DNA from: Pseudoduganella guangdongensis
GTDB lineage: Bacteria; Pseudomonadota; Gammaproteobacteria; Burkholderiales; Burkholderiaceae_D
Direction of reading: 5' to 3'
Length of the DNA stretch: 64,000 nucleotides
NCBI RefSeq assembly: GCF_009857475.1
Contig: NZ_WWCJ01000008.1
Span: 186,001-250,000 of the forward strand
Shown here in pieces: positions 8,123-16,679 of this stretch (the stretch's first letter is position 1; every line of letters starts with the position of its first letter). The notes beneath the pieces are model-generated. The model was not told the origin of the DNA and searched no databases. It was given only the letters and a program-made list of their open reading frames with translations. A program made the translations under genes and the position numbers.

Positions 8123-8266
8123 TTACCTGCCCTTTCCAAGCGCTAGAAGCACAATGATGCCGACGACAACTGCCAGTGAGGCTACAAGTACATATTCGTA
8201 AAACATGCCACCCCGTTCATCGGCGATGAAGCTTGCGATTGCAGTTGGCGGTATTGGCTCACGCAT
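8123..8266 (-). CDS. Short divergent Flp-like pilin
   Basis: 47 residues: MREPIPPTAIASFIADERG, then GMFYEYVLVASLAVVVGIIVLLALGKGR. The Flp cleavage pattern G followed by four residues and EY is kept (RG before GMFYEY), and one hydrophobic segment follows. There is almost no C-terminal tail, unlike the other two Flp proteins. GGAG seven bases before the ATG at 8266 supports translation. It is the first gene after the inverted-repeat region and therefore heads the pilus operon. It could be a minor pilin or an initiator subunit; the reading frame is short but well supported by the motif. Confidence 0.75.
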   Translation of the reverse strand: MREPIPPTAIASFIADERGGMFYEYVLVASLAVVVGIIVLLALGKGR

Positions 8267-8379
8267 TCTGTACTCCGGACATGGTTGTGTTGGCCTTGCC
8301 TGGTTCTAGTCTCAGCCGACATATCTGCCGTGCTGATGAGTTCACTTTAGACGTGGGGACTTTGACTTCCATCAAACAT

Positions 8380-8442
8380 CTGTCCTGTTGTGGGCAGGAC
8401 AGCTGTCACTTTTTTCTGTGACAATTCGGGACATTTGTCCCG
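8380..8442. promoter_or_regulatory. Three evenly spaced inverted repeats upstream of the pilin operon
   Basis: Three perfect inverted repeats follow each other: CTGTCCTG/CAGGACAG (8380-8402), TGTCAC/GTGACA (8404-8423) and CGGGACA/TGTCCCG (8427-8442). Their centres are about 22.5 and 21 bp apart, two helical turns each. Half sites share TGTC(C/A). None has a T-run, so they do not look like terminators of the response-regulator gene ending at 8515. They are good candidates for binding sites of that LuxR-type regulator. Confidence 0.55.
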
Positions 8443-8514
8443 GTTCAATGAAGATGTGTGGAGAGAAATATTTTCGGCGCTACTGCCGCTAGTGGACGGC
8501 AGGCGATAGAACTA

Positions 8515-9204
8515 CTACATGTCGGCCTGATCGAGCCGGTGCTTGGTCGCGAACACGTACAGGTCCAGGCGGTTGGACACGCCCAGTTTGTGATAGATGG
8601 TTGTCAAATGGTTGCGCAAAGTGTGCTCTGAGATAAACAACTGTTGCGCCAAAGCCTTGTTCACTGCGCCACCACCTGTTGCAATCAAGCTGCAAATGCG
8701 CCGTTCCTTGGCGGTAAGCTGAGCAATCTTGTCCATATCGGGATCGTGGCGCCGGGTGGCTTGCGGATTGCGCATGGCCTCGAACACCCGGCTCAGCATT
8801 GGGCCGTCCAGCCACAGCTCGCCCTCCTGGACCTTCTCGATCGCCTTGAGTACGGTTTCCGCCGGCTCGTCCTTGCTGACCACGCCGCGCGCGCCCAGCA
8901 TCACCGCCTTGTCCAGCAGTTCGCGGTCGCGCGTGCCCGACAGCACCAGCACGCGCGCGCCATTGCAGCCGGCCAGCAAGCGCGGCATGATGTCGAGCGA
9001 GCAGGTGCCGCCCAGGTCGATATCGAGCAGGATCACATCCGGCACCACCTCCGCCGCCATGGCCAGCGCGCTGTCGCAATCGCGCGCCGTGCCCACCACG
9101 ATCATGTGGGAGGCTTCGCTTTCAATCAGCTTGCCAAGGCCCCACAGCAGGGTCTTGTGGTCATCGACCAGCAGGATGCGGATGCGCTTATCTGCTTGTC
9201 CCAT
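8515..9204 (-). CDS. NarL/LuxR-type response regulator
   Basis: 229 residues. An N-terminal receiver domain has the acidic pair in LLVDDHK (11-17), the phospho-acceptor D61 in VILLDIDLGG and a conserved Lys in VVSKDEPAE. A C-terminal LuxR-type helix-turn-helix starts at LTAKERRICSLIATGG and includes LAQQLFISEHTLRNHLTTIYHKLGV. It is a DNA-binding regulator activated by phosphorylation. The kinase gene ends 7 bp upstream, so the pair is one two-component system. GAGGT four bases before the ATG supports the start. The pilin operon follows on the same strand after 248 bp of regulatory DNA, so pilus genes are the obvious candidate target. Confidence 0.92.
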   Translation of the reverse strand: MGQADKRIRILLVDDHKTLLWGLGKLIESEASHMIVVGTARDCDSALAMAAEVVPDVILLDIDLGGTCSLDIMPRLLAGCNGARVLVLSGTRDRELLDKAVMLGARGVVSKDEPAETVLKAIEKVQEGELWLDGPMLSRVFEAMRNPQATRRHDPDMDKIAQLTAKERRICSLIATGGGAVNKALAQQLFISEHTLRNHLTTIYHKLGVSNRLDLYVFATKHRLDQADM

Positions 9205-9211
9205 AGTTACC

Positions 9212-10924
9212 TCACACCGGAATGACGATCTGGACTGCAGTATTGTTCTGGCGCCCGCGCTGCACGCGCGCCACGCCGCCCAGGGCGGCCGCGCGTTCAG
9301 CGATCGAGCTCGGAGTAAAGTCTAGCACCGGCTGGCCCGAACATTCATTCTCAATCCGCACAGTCAGTTGGCCCGCCGTGCAAGCCAGTTCGATAAAGCC
9401 GTTGCGCGCCGTCGTATGCTTGCAAATATTGCTCATGCCCTCGTTCACGATCTGGAACACCTCGGCCGCCAGGCGGTCGCTCATATGCAACTCACCCTTG
9501 GTTTCCACGTTGATGTGCACGTCGTAAAACTGGCGCACCTGGGTGGCCTGGCGCCGCAGCGCGATCAGGAGCTCCGGCTCCTTCATTTCCAGCCCGCCGC
9601 GCAGGCTCTTGGCATAGTTGCGCAAATCGCGGATCACCTGCGACGTCATATCCAGCAGGTTGTCCAGGTCCGGCACCAGCGGGTTGCCGGGATCGGCCTT
9701 CAGGCGGATGCCCGACACGCCATGGCGCAAGCCGATGTAGGGCTGGATGGTGGTGTCGTGCAGGTCGCGCGCAATGCGCTCCCGCTCGCGCAGCACCGCC
9801 TCCGACGCCATGCGGTCCAGCAGTTCGATGTTCTCGATGACCGGGAAGGCCTGGGCCGCGATCTGCAGCAGGAACAGCGCGTCCGACTTGGAGAAGTGGT
9901 GGCGCTGCGACACCACGATCAGCCGCCCGGAACCGCGCCGCAGCGGCACCGGCACCGCGATCAGCGACAGCGCATCCAGTAATTCGGCCAGGGTTTCACC
10001 GGCCTGCGGCTCCTCCGGCACCCAGCGCTGGCGCGCCACATCGTAGCTCTTGAGCCGCATGGTGCGCCGCAGCCAGCGCCCGCGCGGCTGGCGCAACAGC
10101 AAAATGGCATCCTCGCCGCACACCAGCAAGGGTGCCGCCGCCTCCTGCGCCAGGCTGCTGGCATGGATGGGGCGCCCGGCATTGGCCGGATTGGATGCGC
10201 GCAAAGTCCAGATGGCGGCGCTGTGATCGTGCATCAGCAAGATGCAGCTATGGGCATGGTAGAACTGGCACGTCTGCTCCAGGACGGAGCTGATGGTGCG
10301 GTCCACCCCGAAACGCGGGTTCGACATCTGGCTGACTGCATGCATCAAAGCCATGCGCTGGCGCTGAATGGTGGCCATGCCGCCCCAATGCGCGATCATA
10401 TAGCCCAGGGCCAGCAGGAAGGTGGCGCGCAGCATCACCAGCGCCATCTCGGCCTGGCTATGGGTGTAGAGCGAGGTGAAGGCGAAGGCCAGCGAAGCCA
10501 CCATGGTGATGCGGGCGCCTTCTTCGAAGCCGTGGCTGAAGGCCGAGGTCAGGATCGCGAAGAAAAACAGCAGGAAATAGAAGCTGGAATCGCCGCCGGT
10601 CACGTACACCATCAGGGTGAACCAGCCCACGTCCAGCCAATACACCACTTTGCTGCGGATCAGGATGGAGCGGCTGGCCAGCAGGAGCAGGGTCACGCTT
10701 TGCAGGAAATAGGCGAGAAAGACGCCCAGCGACAGGACATCGGCCCGTCCCGCCGGCTCCACCAGCAGGGTAAACAGGCAAGCCACGGCCAGCACCAGGC
10801 GCATCCAGCGCACCATGGAAGCATCCGAAGTGTCCTTCGGCAGGTTGGATGGCAACAAGCCCTGGTTGATCACAGTGTCTCCGGTGCCTTTTGTTGAATC
10901 CATGCTAAGAGTATGACTTGTCAT
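9212..10924 (-). CDS. Membrane sensor histidine kinase (NarX/DesK-type, HisKA_3)
   Basis: 570 residues from the ATG at 10924. About six membrane segments occupy residues 35-180, followed by a GAF-like region (about 195-350) and a HisKA_3 dimerisation domain with phospho-acceptor H389 in ERIARDLHDTT. The C-terminal HATPase has the N box NEGMSNICKH. It should phosphorylate the adjacent LuxR-type regulator. The start is uncertain: longer in-frame starts (near 11010 and inside htpG) would run through the htpG promoter, and ATG 10903 is an alternative. The many membrane helices without a large periplasmic domain suggest that it senses a membrane-associated or intracellular signal. Confidence 0.88.
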   Translation of the reverse strand: MTSHTLSMDSTKGTGDTVINQGLLPSNLPKDTSDASMVRWMRLVLAVACLFTLLVEPAGRADVLSLGVFLAYFLQSVTLLLLASRSILIRSKVVYWLDVGWFTLMVYVTGGDSSFYFLLFFFAILTSAFSHGFEEGARITMVASLAFAFTSLYTHSQAEMALVMLRATFLLALGYMIAHWGGMATIQRQRMALMHAVSQMSNPRFGVDRTISSVLEQTCQFYHAHSCILLMHDHSAAIWTLRASNPANAGRPIHASSLAQEAAAPLLVCGEDAILLLRQPRGRWLRRTMRLKSYDVARQRWVPEEPQAGETLAELLDALSLIAVPVPLRRGSGRLIVVSQRHHFSKSDALFLLQIAAQAFPVIENIELLDRMASEAVLRERERIARDLHDTTIQPYIGLRHGVSGIRLKADPGNPLVPDLDNLLDMTSQVIRDLRNYAKSLRGGLEMKEPELLIALRRQATQVRQFYDVHINVETKGELHMSDRLAAEVFQIVNEGMSNICKHTTARNGFIELACTAGQLTVRIENECSGQPVLDFTPSSIAERAAALGGVARVQRGRQNNTAVQIVIPV

Positions 10925-10963
10925 TGTCCACAGCGGGGTTGTATTTTTGAAACGTTGCCGGGT

Positions 10964-10991
10964 CTTGAAATCGGTCGCCGCGGCCCCATGT
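10964..10991 (+). promoter_or_regulatory. Sigma-32 type heat-shock promoter of htpG
   Basis: CTTGAAA (10964-10970), a 13-bp spacer and CCCCATGT (10984-10991) match the RpoH consensus CTTGAAA-N13-15-CCCCATNT closely. The element lies 42 bp before the htpG start, the distance expected for a promoter with a short leader. Confidence 0.85.
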
Positions 10992-11033
10992 GCTGCCCTT
11001 GGAAACATATCCACAAGACTACTGAGGTAAAAA

Positions 11034-12914
11034 ATGTCAGAAAATAAACAAACCATGGGGTTCCAGGCGGAAGTCAAACAGCTGCTGCAGCTGATGATCC
11101 ATTCGCTGTATTCGAACAAAGAAATCTTCCTGCGCGAGCTGGTCTCGAACGCCTCGGACGCCGCCGACAAGCTGCGTTTCGAAGCGATCAACAACGACGC
11201 CCTGTACGGCGACGACCACGAGCTGAAGATCCAGGTCAGCTTCGACAAGGAAGCGCGCACCATCACCATTTCCGACAACGGCATCGGCATGAGCCGCGAC
11301 GAGGCGATTTCCCACCTCGGCACCATTGCCAAGTCGGGCACCAAAGAGTTCTTCGGCCGCCTGTCCGGCGACCAGCAGAAGGACGCCGCCCTGATCGGCC
11401 AGTTCGGCGTAGGCTTCTACTCCGGCTTCATCGTCGCCGACAAGATCACCGTCGAATCGCGCCGCGCCGGCCTGGACGCCAGCGAAGGCGTGCGCTGGGA
11501 ATCGGCGGGCGAGGGCGACTACTCGGTCGAACCGATCGACAAGGCCAGCCGCGGCACCGACATCATCCTGCACCTGCGCGAAGGCGAAGACGAGCTGCTG
11601 AACGAATGGAAGCTCGAATCCATCATCCGCAAGTATTCCGACCACATCTCCCTGCCGATTCTGATGAAGAAGGAAGGCGCCGACGCGCCGGCCGCCATCA
11701 ACCAGGCCAGCGCCCTGTGGGCCCGCAGCAAGAGCGAGATCACCCAGGAGCAGTACGACGAGTTCTACAAACATGTCTCGCACGACTTTGGTGCGCCGCT
11801 GACCCACACCCACAACCGGGTGGAAGGCCGCAGCGAATACACCCAGCTGCTGTACATTCCAGCCAAGGCCCCGTTCGACCTGTGGGACCGCAACAAGCGC
11901 GGCGGCATCAAGCTGTACGTCAAGCGCGTCTTCATCATGGACGACGCCGAGCAGCTGATGCCGACCTACCTGCGCTTTGTCAAAGGCGTGATCGACTCCG
12001 CCGACCTGCCGCTGAACGTCTCGCGCGAGATTTTGCAGGAATCGCGCGACGTGAAAGCCATCCGCGAAGGCTCCACCAAGCGCGTGCTCGGCATGCTGGA
12101 AGAACTGGCCAACGCCGACGAGCAGGAGAAGAAGGACAAATACGCCACCTTCTGGACTGAATTCGGCCAGGTGCTGAAAGAAGGCATCGGCGAAGACTTC
12201 GCCAACAAGGACCGTCTGGCCAAGCTGCTGCGTTTCGCCTCGACCCACAACGACAGCGACGTGCAGGACGTCTCGTTCGAAGCCTACATCAGCCGCATGA
12301 AGGAAGGCCAGGACAAGATCTTCTACGTCACCGCCGACAGCTACGCCGCCGCCAAGAACTCGCCGCACCTGGAGATCTTCCGCAAGAAAGGCGTCGAAGT
12401 ACTGCTGCTGACCGACCGCGTCGACGAATGGATGCTGTCGTTCCTGAGCGACTTCGACGGCAAAGAGCTGCATTCCGTCGCCAAGGGCGGCCTCGACCTG
12501 GGCGGCATGGAAGACGAAGCCGAGAAGAAAGAGCACGCCGAGACCGAAACCCAGTACCAGGAACTGGTTGGCAAGATGAAGGAAGCGCTGGCCGACAAAG
12601 CCAAGGAAGTGCGCGTCACCTTCCGCCTGACCGACTCCCCGGCCTGCCTGGTCGCCGACGAGCATGAGTTGTCCGGCAACCTGCTGCGCATGCTGAAGGC
12701 AGCCGGCCAGAGCGCGCCCGAGTCCAAGCCCATCCTCGAAATCAACCCGCAGCACCCGCTGGTGACGCGCCTGAAGTACGAAGATGCGGCGAGCGACAAG
12801 TTCAAAGACTGGGCCCACATCCTGTTCGACCAGGCCTTGCTGGCTGAAGGCGGCACATTGACCGACCCGGCCTCCTTCGTCAAACGCATGAACGAAATGC
12901 TGCTGTCGAAGTAA
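11034..12914 (+). CDS. htpG: Molecular chaperone HtpG (Hsp90)
   Basis: 626 residues, the normal size of bacterial Hsp90. The N-terminal GHKL ATPase motifs are clear: [26 protein letters not shown] and [11 protein letters not shown]. The middle domain has [11 protein letters not shown], and the C-terminal dimerisation domain ends with the MNEMLLSK tail. HtpG is a cytosolic ATP-dependent chaperone that assists late folding. GAGG seven bases upstream supports the ATG at 11034. It is monocistronic, with a heat-shock promoter upstream and a strong hairpin terminator downstream. Confidence 0.98.
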   Translation: MSENKQTMGFQAEVKQLLQLMIHSLYSNKEIFLRELVSNASDAADKLRFEAINNDALYGDDHELKIQVSFDKEARTITISDNGIGMSRDEAISHLGTIAKSGTKEFFGRLSGDQQKDAALIGQFGVGFYSGFIVADKITVESRRAGLDASEGVRWESAGEGDYSVEPIDKASRGTDIILHLREGEDELLNEWKLESIIRKYSDHISLPILMKKEGADAPAAINQASALWARSKSEITQEQYDEFYKHVSHDFGAPLTHTHNRVEGRSEYTQLLYIPAKAPFDLWDRNKRGGIKLYVKRVFIMDDAEQLMPTYLRFVKGVIDSADLPLNVSREILQESRDVKAIREGSTKRVLGMLEELANADEQEKKDKYATFWTEFGQVLKEGIGEDFANKDRLAKLLRFASTHNDSDVQDVSFEAYISRMKEGQDKIFYVTADSYAAAKNSPHLEIFRKKGVEVLLLTDRVDEWMLSFLSDFDGKELHSVAKGGLDLGGMEDEAEKKEHAETETQYQELVGKMKEALADKAKEVRVTFRLTDSPACLVADEHELSGNLLRMLKAAGQSAPESKPILEINPQHPLVTRLKYEDAASDKFKDWAHILFDQALLAEGGTLTDPASFVKRMNEMLLSK

Positions 12915-12973
12915 GCCGGTAGGGGCCCAAAACCGGTTCGGCGCCGGTTTGGCACCTGTCGATGTAATGCAAC

Positions 12974-13000
12974 AAAAGGGGCTGCGGCCCCTTTTCTTAT
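12974..13000 (+). terminator. Rho-independent terminator of htpG
   Basis: Perfect 9-bp stem AAAAGGGGC (12974-12982) and GCCCCTTTT (12987-12995) with loop TGCG, followed by a T-rich stretch. It lies 60 bp after the htpG stop. Confidence 0.9.
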
Positions 13001-13025
13001 TGTTGTTTGTTGCTACTATCGGGGC

Positions 13026-13823
13026 ATGCTCGTCTCCGTCTGCATCCCCACTTACCAGGGCGCTGCCTACTTAGGGCAGGCTATCGATTCGGTACTGACG
13101 CAGTCGTTCGGCGACTTTGAGCTGGTCGTGGTCGATAACCATTCCACCGATGGCACCGAGGAATTGGTCGCCGCTTATTCTGATTCCCGTATCCGCTTCT
13201 TTCGCAATGAGCGCAACCTGGGGGCGGAGGCGAATTGGAACCGCTGCCTCGCCGAGGCGCGCGGGACCTATATCAAGCTGCTTCCCCATGATGATTTGCT
13301 GGCGCCGGATTGCCTGCGGCAGCAGGTCGCTGCGCTGGAGCGGGACCAGCGCCTGGCGCTGGCTTTCTGCGCGCGCACCGTCCTGGATGGGGCCGGACGG
13401 CCGCTCATGCAGCGCGGGTATGGGCGCGCTGGCGATGGGCTGGTGCCGGCCGCCGTGCTGCGTCGGCAGTGCCTGCGCCGCGGCACCAACCTGCTGGGCG
13501 AGCCGGGGGCGGTGCTGTTCCGCCGTTCGCTGGCGCAGAAGGTGGGGGGATTTGATGGCGAAATAGCGTATGTGATCGACCTGGATTACTGGTTCCGCCT
13601 TCTCCAGCATGGGGATGCCTGGTATTGCGCGGCGCCGTTGGCGAGCTTTCGTGTGACTGCCGGTTCCTGGAGCGCGCAGATCGGGCGTAGCCAGGGCGAG
13701 GCGTTCCGCCGCTTCCTGCGCAAGACGGGCGCGCGCGGCTTCGACCTGCTGGCGGGGAGCGTGATGGCGCGGGTGAATAACCTGCTGCGGATGGCGTTCT
13801 ACCGCTTCGGCGTGCGGGCATGA
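13026..13823 (+). CDS. Family 2 glycosyltransferase
   Basis: 265 residues with a GT-A fold: VSVCIPTYQGAAYL at the start, VVVDNHSTDGT near residue 36, and the acidic metal-binding motif PHDD near 88-91. The acceptor half contains GEPGAVLFRRS and DLDYWFRLL. It transfers a sugar from a nucleotide donor, probably at the cytosolic membrane face. The stop overlaps the GtrA-like start by 4 bp, so it heads a four-gene translationally coupled set. Donor and acceptor sugars cannot be read from the sequence. Confidence 0.88.
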   Translation: MLVSVCIPTYQGAAYLGQAIDSVLTQSFGDFELVVVDNHSTDGTEELVAAYSDSRIRFFRNERNLGAEANWNRCLAEARGTYIKLLPHDDLLAPDCLRQQVAALERDQRLALAFCARTVLDGAGRPLMQRGYGRAGDGLVPAAVLRRQCLRRGTNLLGEPGAVLFRRSLAQKVGGFDGEIAYVIDLDYWFRLLQHGDAWYCAAPLASFRVTAGSWSAQIGRSQGEAFRRFLRKTGARGFDLLAGSVMARVNNLLRMAFYRFGVRA

Positions 13824-14206
13824 GCGCGGCGCGGGCGCTGTGGCAACGGCGCTGGCTGCGCTTTCTGCTGGTGGGTGGTGTCAATACGGCGGCGAGTTAT
13901 GCGGTCTATGCGCTTTTGCTGTTCCTTGGGCTGCCGTATGCGCTGGCGAATCTTGGCGGCCTTGTCTTCGGTATCGTGTTCAGTTTTCGCACGCATTCGG
14001 CTTTGGTGTTCCGGCAGGCGGGTGGGCGGCCTTTTCCGCGCTATCTCCTTGCTTGGGCGCTGCTGTATGGCGTGAACGTCCTGCTGATTGGCGGCTTTAT
14101 GCGCCTTGGGCTGGATGCGTATTGGGCTGGCGCTGCGGCGATCGCGCCGATGGCGTTGCTGTCTTACCTGGTGCAGAAGCAGTTTGTGTTTGGAGACCCG
14201 GCATGA
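13820..14206 (+). CDS. GtrA-family membrane protein (lipid-linked sugar flippase-like)
   Basis: 128 residues with four membrane helices and the GtrA pattern RFLLVGGVNTAASYAVY at the start and LVQKQFVF near the end. GtrA proteins are thought to move undecaprenyl-phosphate-sugar across the inner membrane for periplasmic glycosylation. It overlaps the GT2 gene upstream and the GtrB-like gene downstream by 4 bp each (ATGA), which fits a dedicated module. Confidence 0.88.
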   Translation: MSAARALWQRRWLRFLLVGGVNTAASYAVYALLLFLGLPYALANLGGLVFGIVFSFRTHSALVFRQAGGRPFPRYLLAWALLYGVNVLLIGGFMRLGLDAYWAGAAAIAPMALLSYLVQKQFVFGDPA

Positions 14207-15141
14207 GCGCAAAACTGGCAATCGTCGTTCCTTGCTATAACGAGGAGGAGGTTTTCCCGACCACGGTGGCGCGTTTGCTGGCGCTGCTCGATGGCCTGCA
14301 GGCGCGCGGTGCGGTGACGCCGGATAGCTTCCTGCTGTTCGTGGATGACGGCAGCCGTGACCGTACCTGGGCGCTGATCGAGGAGCATACGGCGCGTGAT
14401 CGCCGGGTGCACGGCTTGAAGCTGTCGCGCAATTGCGGTCACCAGAACGCTTTGCTGGCCGGGTTGGCGCTGGCGGATGCGGATGCCCTGGTGTCGATCG
14501 ATGCCGACCTGCAGGATGATCCCGAAGTGATCACGGCCATGGTCGCGAAGTTCCATGAGGGCTGCGAGGTGGTCTACGGTGTGCGCAATTCGCGCGCTTC
14601 GGACAGTGCCTTCAAGCGCGTGACGGCGCGCGGCTATTACCGCACCATGCAGCTGTTCGGGGTGGAGATCGTGTACGACCATGCCGACTTCCGTCTCTTG
14701 AGCAAACGCGTGGTGGCGCATTTGCAGGAGTACGCGGAGGTGAATATGTTCCTGCGGGCGGTGATCCCGCTGCTTGGCTTTCGCAGCGATATCGTCTATT
14801 ACGAGCGCGCGCCTCGATTTGCGGGCATTTCCAAGTACCCGCTGCGCAAGATGCTGGCCTTTGCCATGACGGGCGTCACCTCGTTCAGCGTGGCGCCGCT
14901 GCGCTTCATTACCTTGCTGGGCTTCCTGACCTTCATGTTCAGTTTTGTGATGGTGTTCTGGGTGCTGTACGGGAAACTCATGCACGGGAATGTGATCCCT
15001 GGCTGGGCGTCGTCGGTGATTCCGATTTATTTCCTGGGCGGGGCGCAGTTGCTGAGCATCGGCGTGCTGGGCGAGTATGTGGCGAAGATTTACCTGGAGA
15101 GCAAGCGGCGGCCGCGCTATATCGTGGAGAAGCAGGTGTGA
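14203..15141 (+). CDS. GtrB/DPM1-like polyprenyl-phosphate glycosyltransferase
   Basis: 312 residues from the ATG at 14203, which overlaps the GtrA stop. The N-terminal GT2 domain has VVPCYNEEE, FVDDGSRDRT and the catalytic SIDADLQDDP. Two C-terminal membrane helices (about 235-255 and 270-295) are typical of GtrB, which loads a hexose onto undecaprenyl phosphate on the cytosolic face. Together with GtrA and the downstream membrane protein it completes a three-part system for modifying surface polysaccharide or protein. The same frame is open further upstream but that part lies inside gtrA. Confidence 0.9.
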   Translation: MSAKLAIVVPCYNEEEVFPTTVARLLALLDGLQARGAVTPDSFLLFVDDGSRDRTWALIEEHTARDRRVHGLKLSRNCGHQNALLAGLALADADALVSIDADLQDDPEVITAMVAKFHEGCEVVYGVRNSRASDSAFKRVTARGYYRTMQLFGVEIVYDHADFRLLSKRVVAHLQEYAEVNMFLRAVIPLLGFRSDIVYYERAPRFAGISKYPLRKMLAFAMTGVTSFSVAPLRFITLLGFLTFMFSFVMVFWVLYGKLMHGNVIPGWASSVIPIYFLGGAQLLSIGVLGEYVAKIYLESKRRPRYIVEKQV

Positions 15142-16622
15142 GCGCCGTGCCGGACGGGCTGGCGGCGCGCACCGGCCAGGACGCGGCGCCGCGCTGGCTG
15201 CGGCGGGCGCCGTGGCTGCTGGGGGCGCTGACCCTGGCTTGCGGGCTGGCGGCGAACTTCTTTTATGTGCTGAACCACGATGTGTCCTACCTGCTGTACA
15301 TCGCGGGGCGGCTCTTGCAGGGGGCGACCCTGTATGTGGACCTGCCTGAAATTAATCCGCCCCTGATCGTCTGGCTTAACCTGCCGGTGGCCTGGCTGGC
15401 GCAGGCTTGGGGCGTGCCCGAGCCGCAGGTGCTGCGGGTGGTGCTGCTGGCCCTGGGGTGCGCGGTGGTGGCATGGTCCGGCGCTATCCTGCGCGGCTGG
15501 CTGGGGCATCCGATGCTGGTGGCGTGGCTGGTGGCTGCGCTGTATGTGGTGCTGCTGCTGCCGGGGTATGCCTTCGGCCAGCGCGAGCACATTGCGTTGA
15601 TGTGCACCTTGCCTTACCTGGCGGAGGCGGCGCGCCGCGTCGATGGCCAGCCTGTCGGGCGCGGGGCGCACCTCGCGGTGGCGGCGCTGGCCAGCCTTGG
15701 CATGGCGATCAAGCCGCATTTCCTGCTGGTGGCGCTGCTGGTGGAAGGCTTTGCCTGGCTGCGTGTGCGGCGCCTGGCGCCGGGCTGCCTGCTGGCTGCT
15801 GCGCTGTTGCTGGCCTACCTGGGCGCGGTGCTGCTGTTCGCGCCGGCCTATCGCGACATGCTGCGCCTGCTGGCGGGCGGCTATTGGGCGCATTCCAGCG
15901 GCTGGCTGGTCTTCCTGCGCCAGCCGTACTTCTACGCGACGGTGGTTTTGCTTGGGCTGGCCGCCGCGTCGCGGGTGGAGGCGCGTACGTTGCCGCGTGT
16001 GCTGCTGCTGGCCAGCGGCGGCTTCGCGGCGGCGGCGCTGATCCAGCATAAGGGCTGGTCCTACCATTGGCTGCCGGCGCTGTCGCTGGCCTGGCTGGCT
16101 TTCGCGCTGGGCATCGCGCAGGCGACGCGCCAGCGCCAATGGCAGGGGCACCCACTGGCGCCGCTGATCATCAGCGCGGCGGTGGCGCTGGCCTCGGTGC
16201 TGGCGCTGGCGGTGGCGGTCAGCAAGGGACGCCTGTCCAACCCCAATCCCAGCCAGCTGGCGCCCCTGATCCGCGAACTGGGTGGCGGGCCGGTGATCGT
16301 GTTCTCGAATTTCGAGGCATCCTTCCCGCTGGTGACGGAGCCGGGCATCGGCTCGTCCACGCGCTTTCCGACCATGACCATCGTCGGCGCCATGGAGCAG
16401 GGCGGTAACGCGGCGTCGATCGCCTGGGTGCGGCGCTCGTTTGCGGAAGACTTCTATCGCAAGCCGCCGCGCCTGCTGCTGATCGAAACCCGGGAGGACG
16501 GCCGGCCGATTGTCGATTTTGTCGCCTATTTCGGACGCGATGTGCCTGAGTTGCAACAGTACCGCCTGGTGCGCCGTACCCCGCGCTTCATGGTATTGGC
16601 GGCGCCGCGTGAGATTTGGTGA
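15138..16622 (+). CDS. Multi-spanning membrane glycosyltransferase-like protein
   Basis: 494 residues with about ten membrane helices and a C-terminal soluble part (from about 380). The start is a GTG whose bases overlap the GtrB stop by 4 bp. Near residue 70 the segment DLPEINPPLIVWLNLP resembles the first periplasmic loop of GT-C (PMT/ArnT-like) transferases, where acidic residues are catalytic. By position it would be the transferase that uses the flipped lipid-linked sugar in the periplasm. No specific family was recognised, so donor and target remain open. Confidence 0.75.
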   Translation: MSAVPDGLAARTGQDAAPRWLRRAPWLLGALTLACGLAANFFYVLNHDVSYLLYIAGRLLQGATLYVDLPEINPPLIVWLNLPVAWLAQAWGVPEPQVLRVVLLALGCAVVAWSGAILRGWLGHPMLVAWLVAALYVVLLLPGYAFGQREHIALMCTLPYLAEAARRVDGQPVGRGAHLAVAALASLGMAIKPHFLLVALLVEGFAWLRVRRLAPGCLLAAALLLAYLGAVLLFAPAYRDMLRLLAGGYWAHSSGWLVFLRQPYFYATVVLLGLAAASRVEARTLPRVLLLASGGFAAAALIQHKGWSYHWLPALSLAWLAFALGIAQATRQRQWQGHPLAPLIISAAVALASVLALAVAVSKGRLSNPNPSQLAPLIRELGGGPVIVFSNFEASFPLVTEPGIGSSTRFPTMTIVGAMEQGGNAASIAWVRRSFAEDFYRKPPRLLLIETREDGRPIVDFVAYFGRDVPELQQYRLVRRTPRFMVLAAPREIW

Positions 16623-16679
16623 GACTTTAAGTGGTTTCGGAAGTCATAATCAAAACACACCCGCACCTGCGAGGATTGC

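Noticed and set aside
8427-8442. CGGGACA/TGTCCCG as terminator of the response-regulator gene
   Set aside because: Short stem with no T-run on the minus strand; better explained as one of three spaced inverted repeats.
11037-12818. A 593-codon open frame antisense to htpG
   Set aside because: It mirrors htpG exactly and has shadow-frame composition; htpG itself has full family motifs and its own promoter and terminator.
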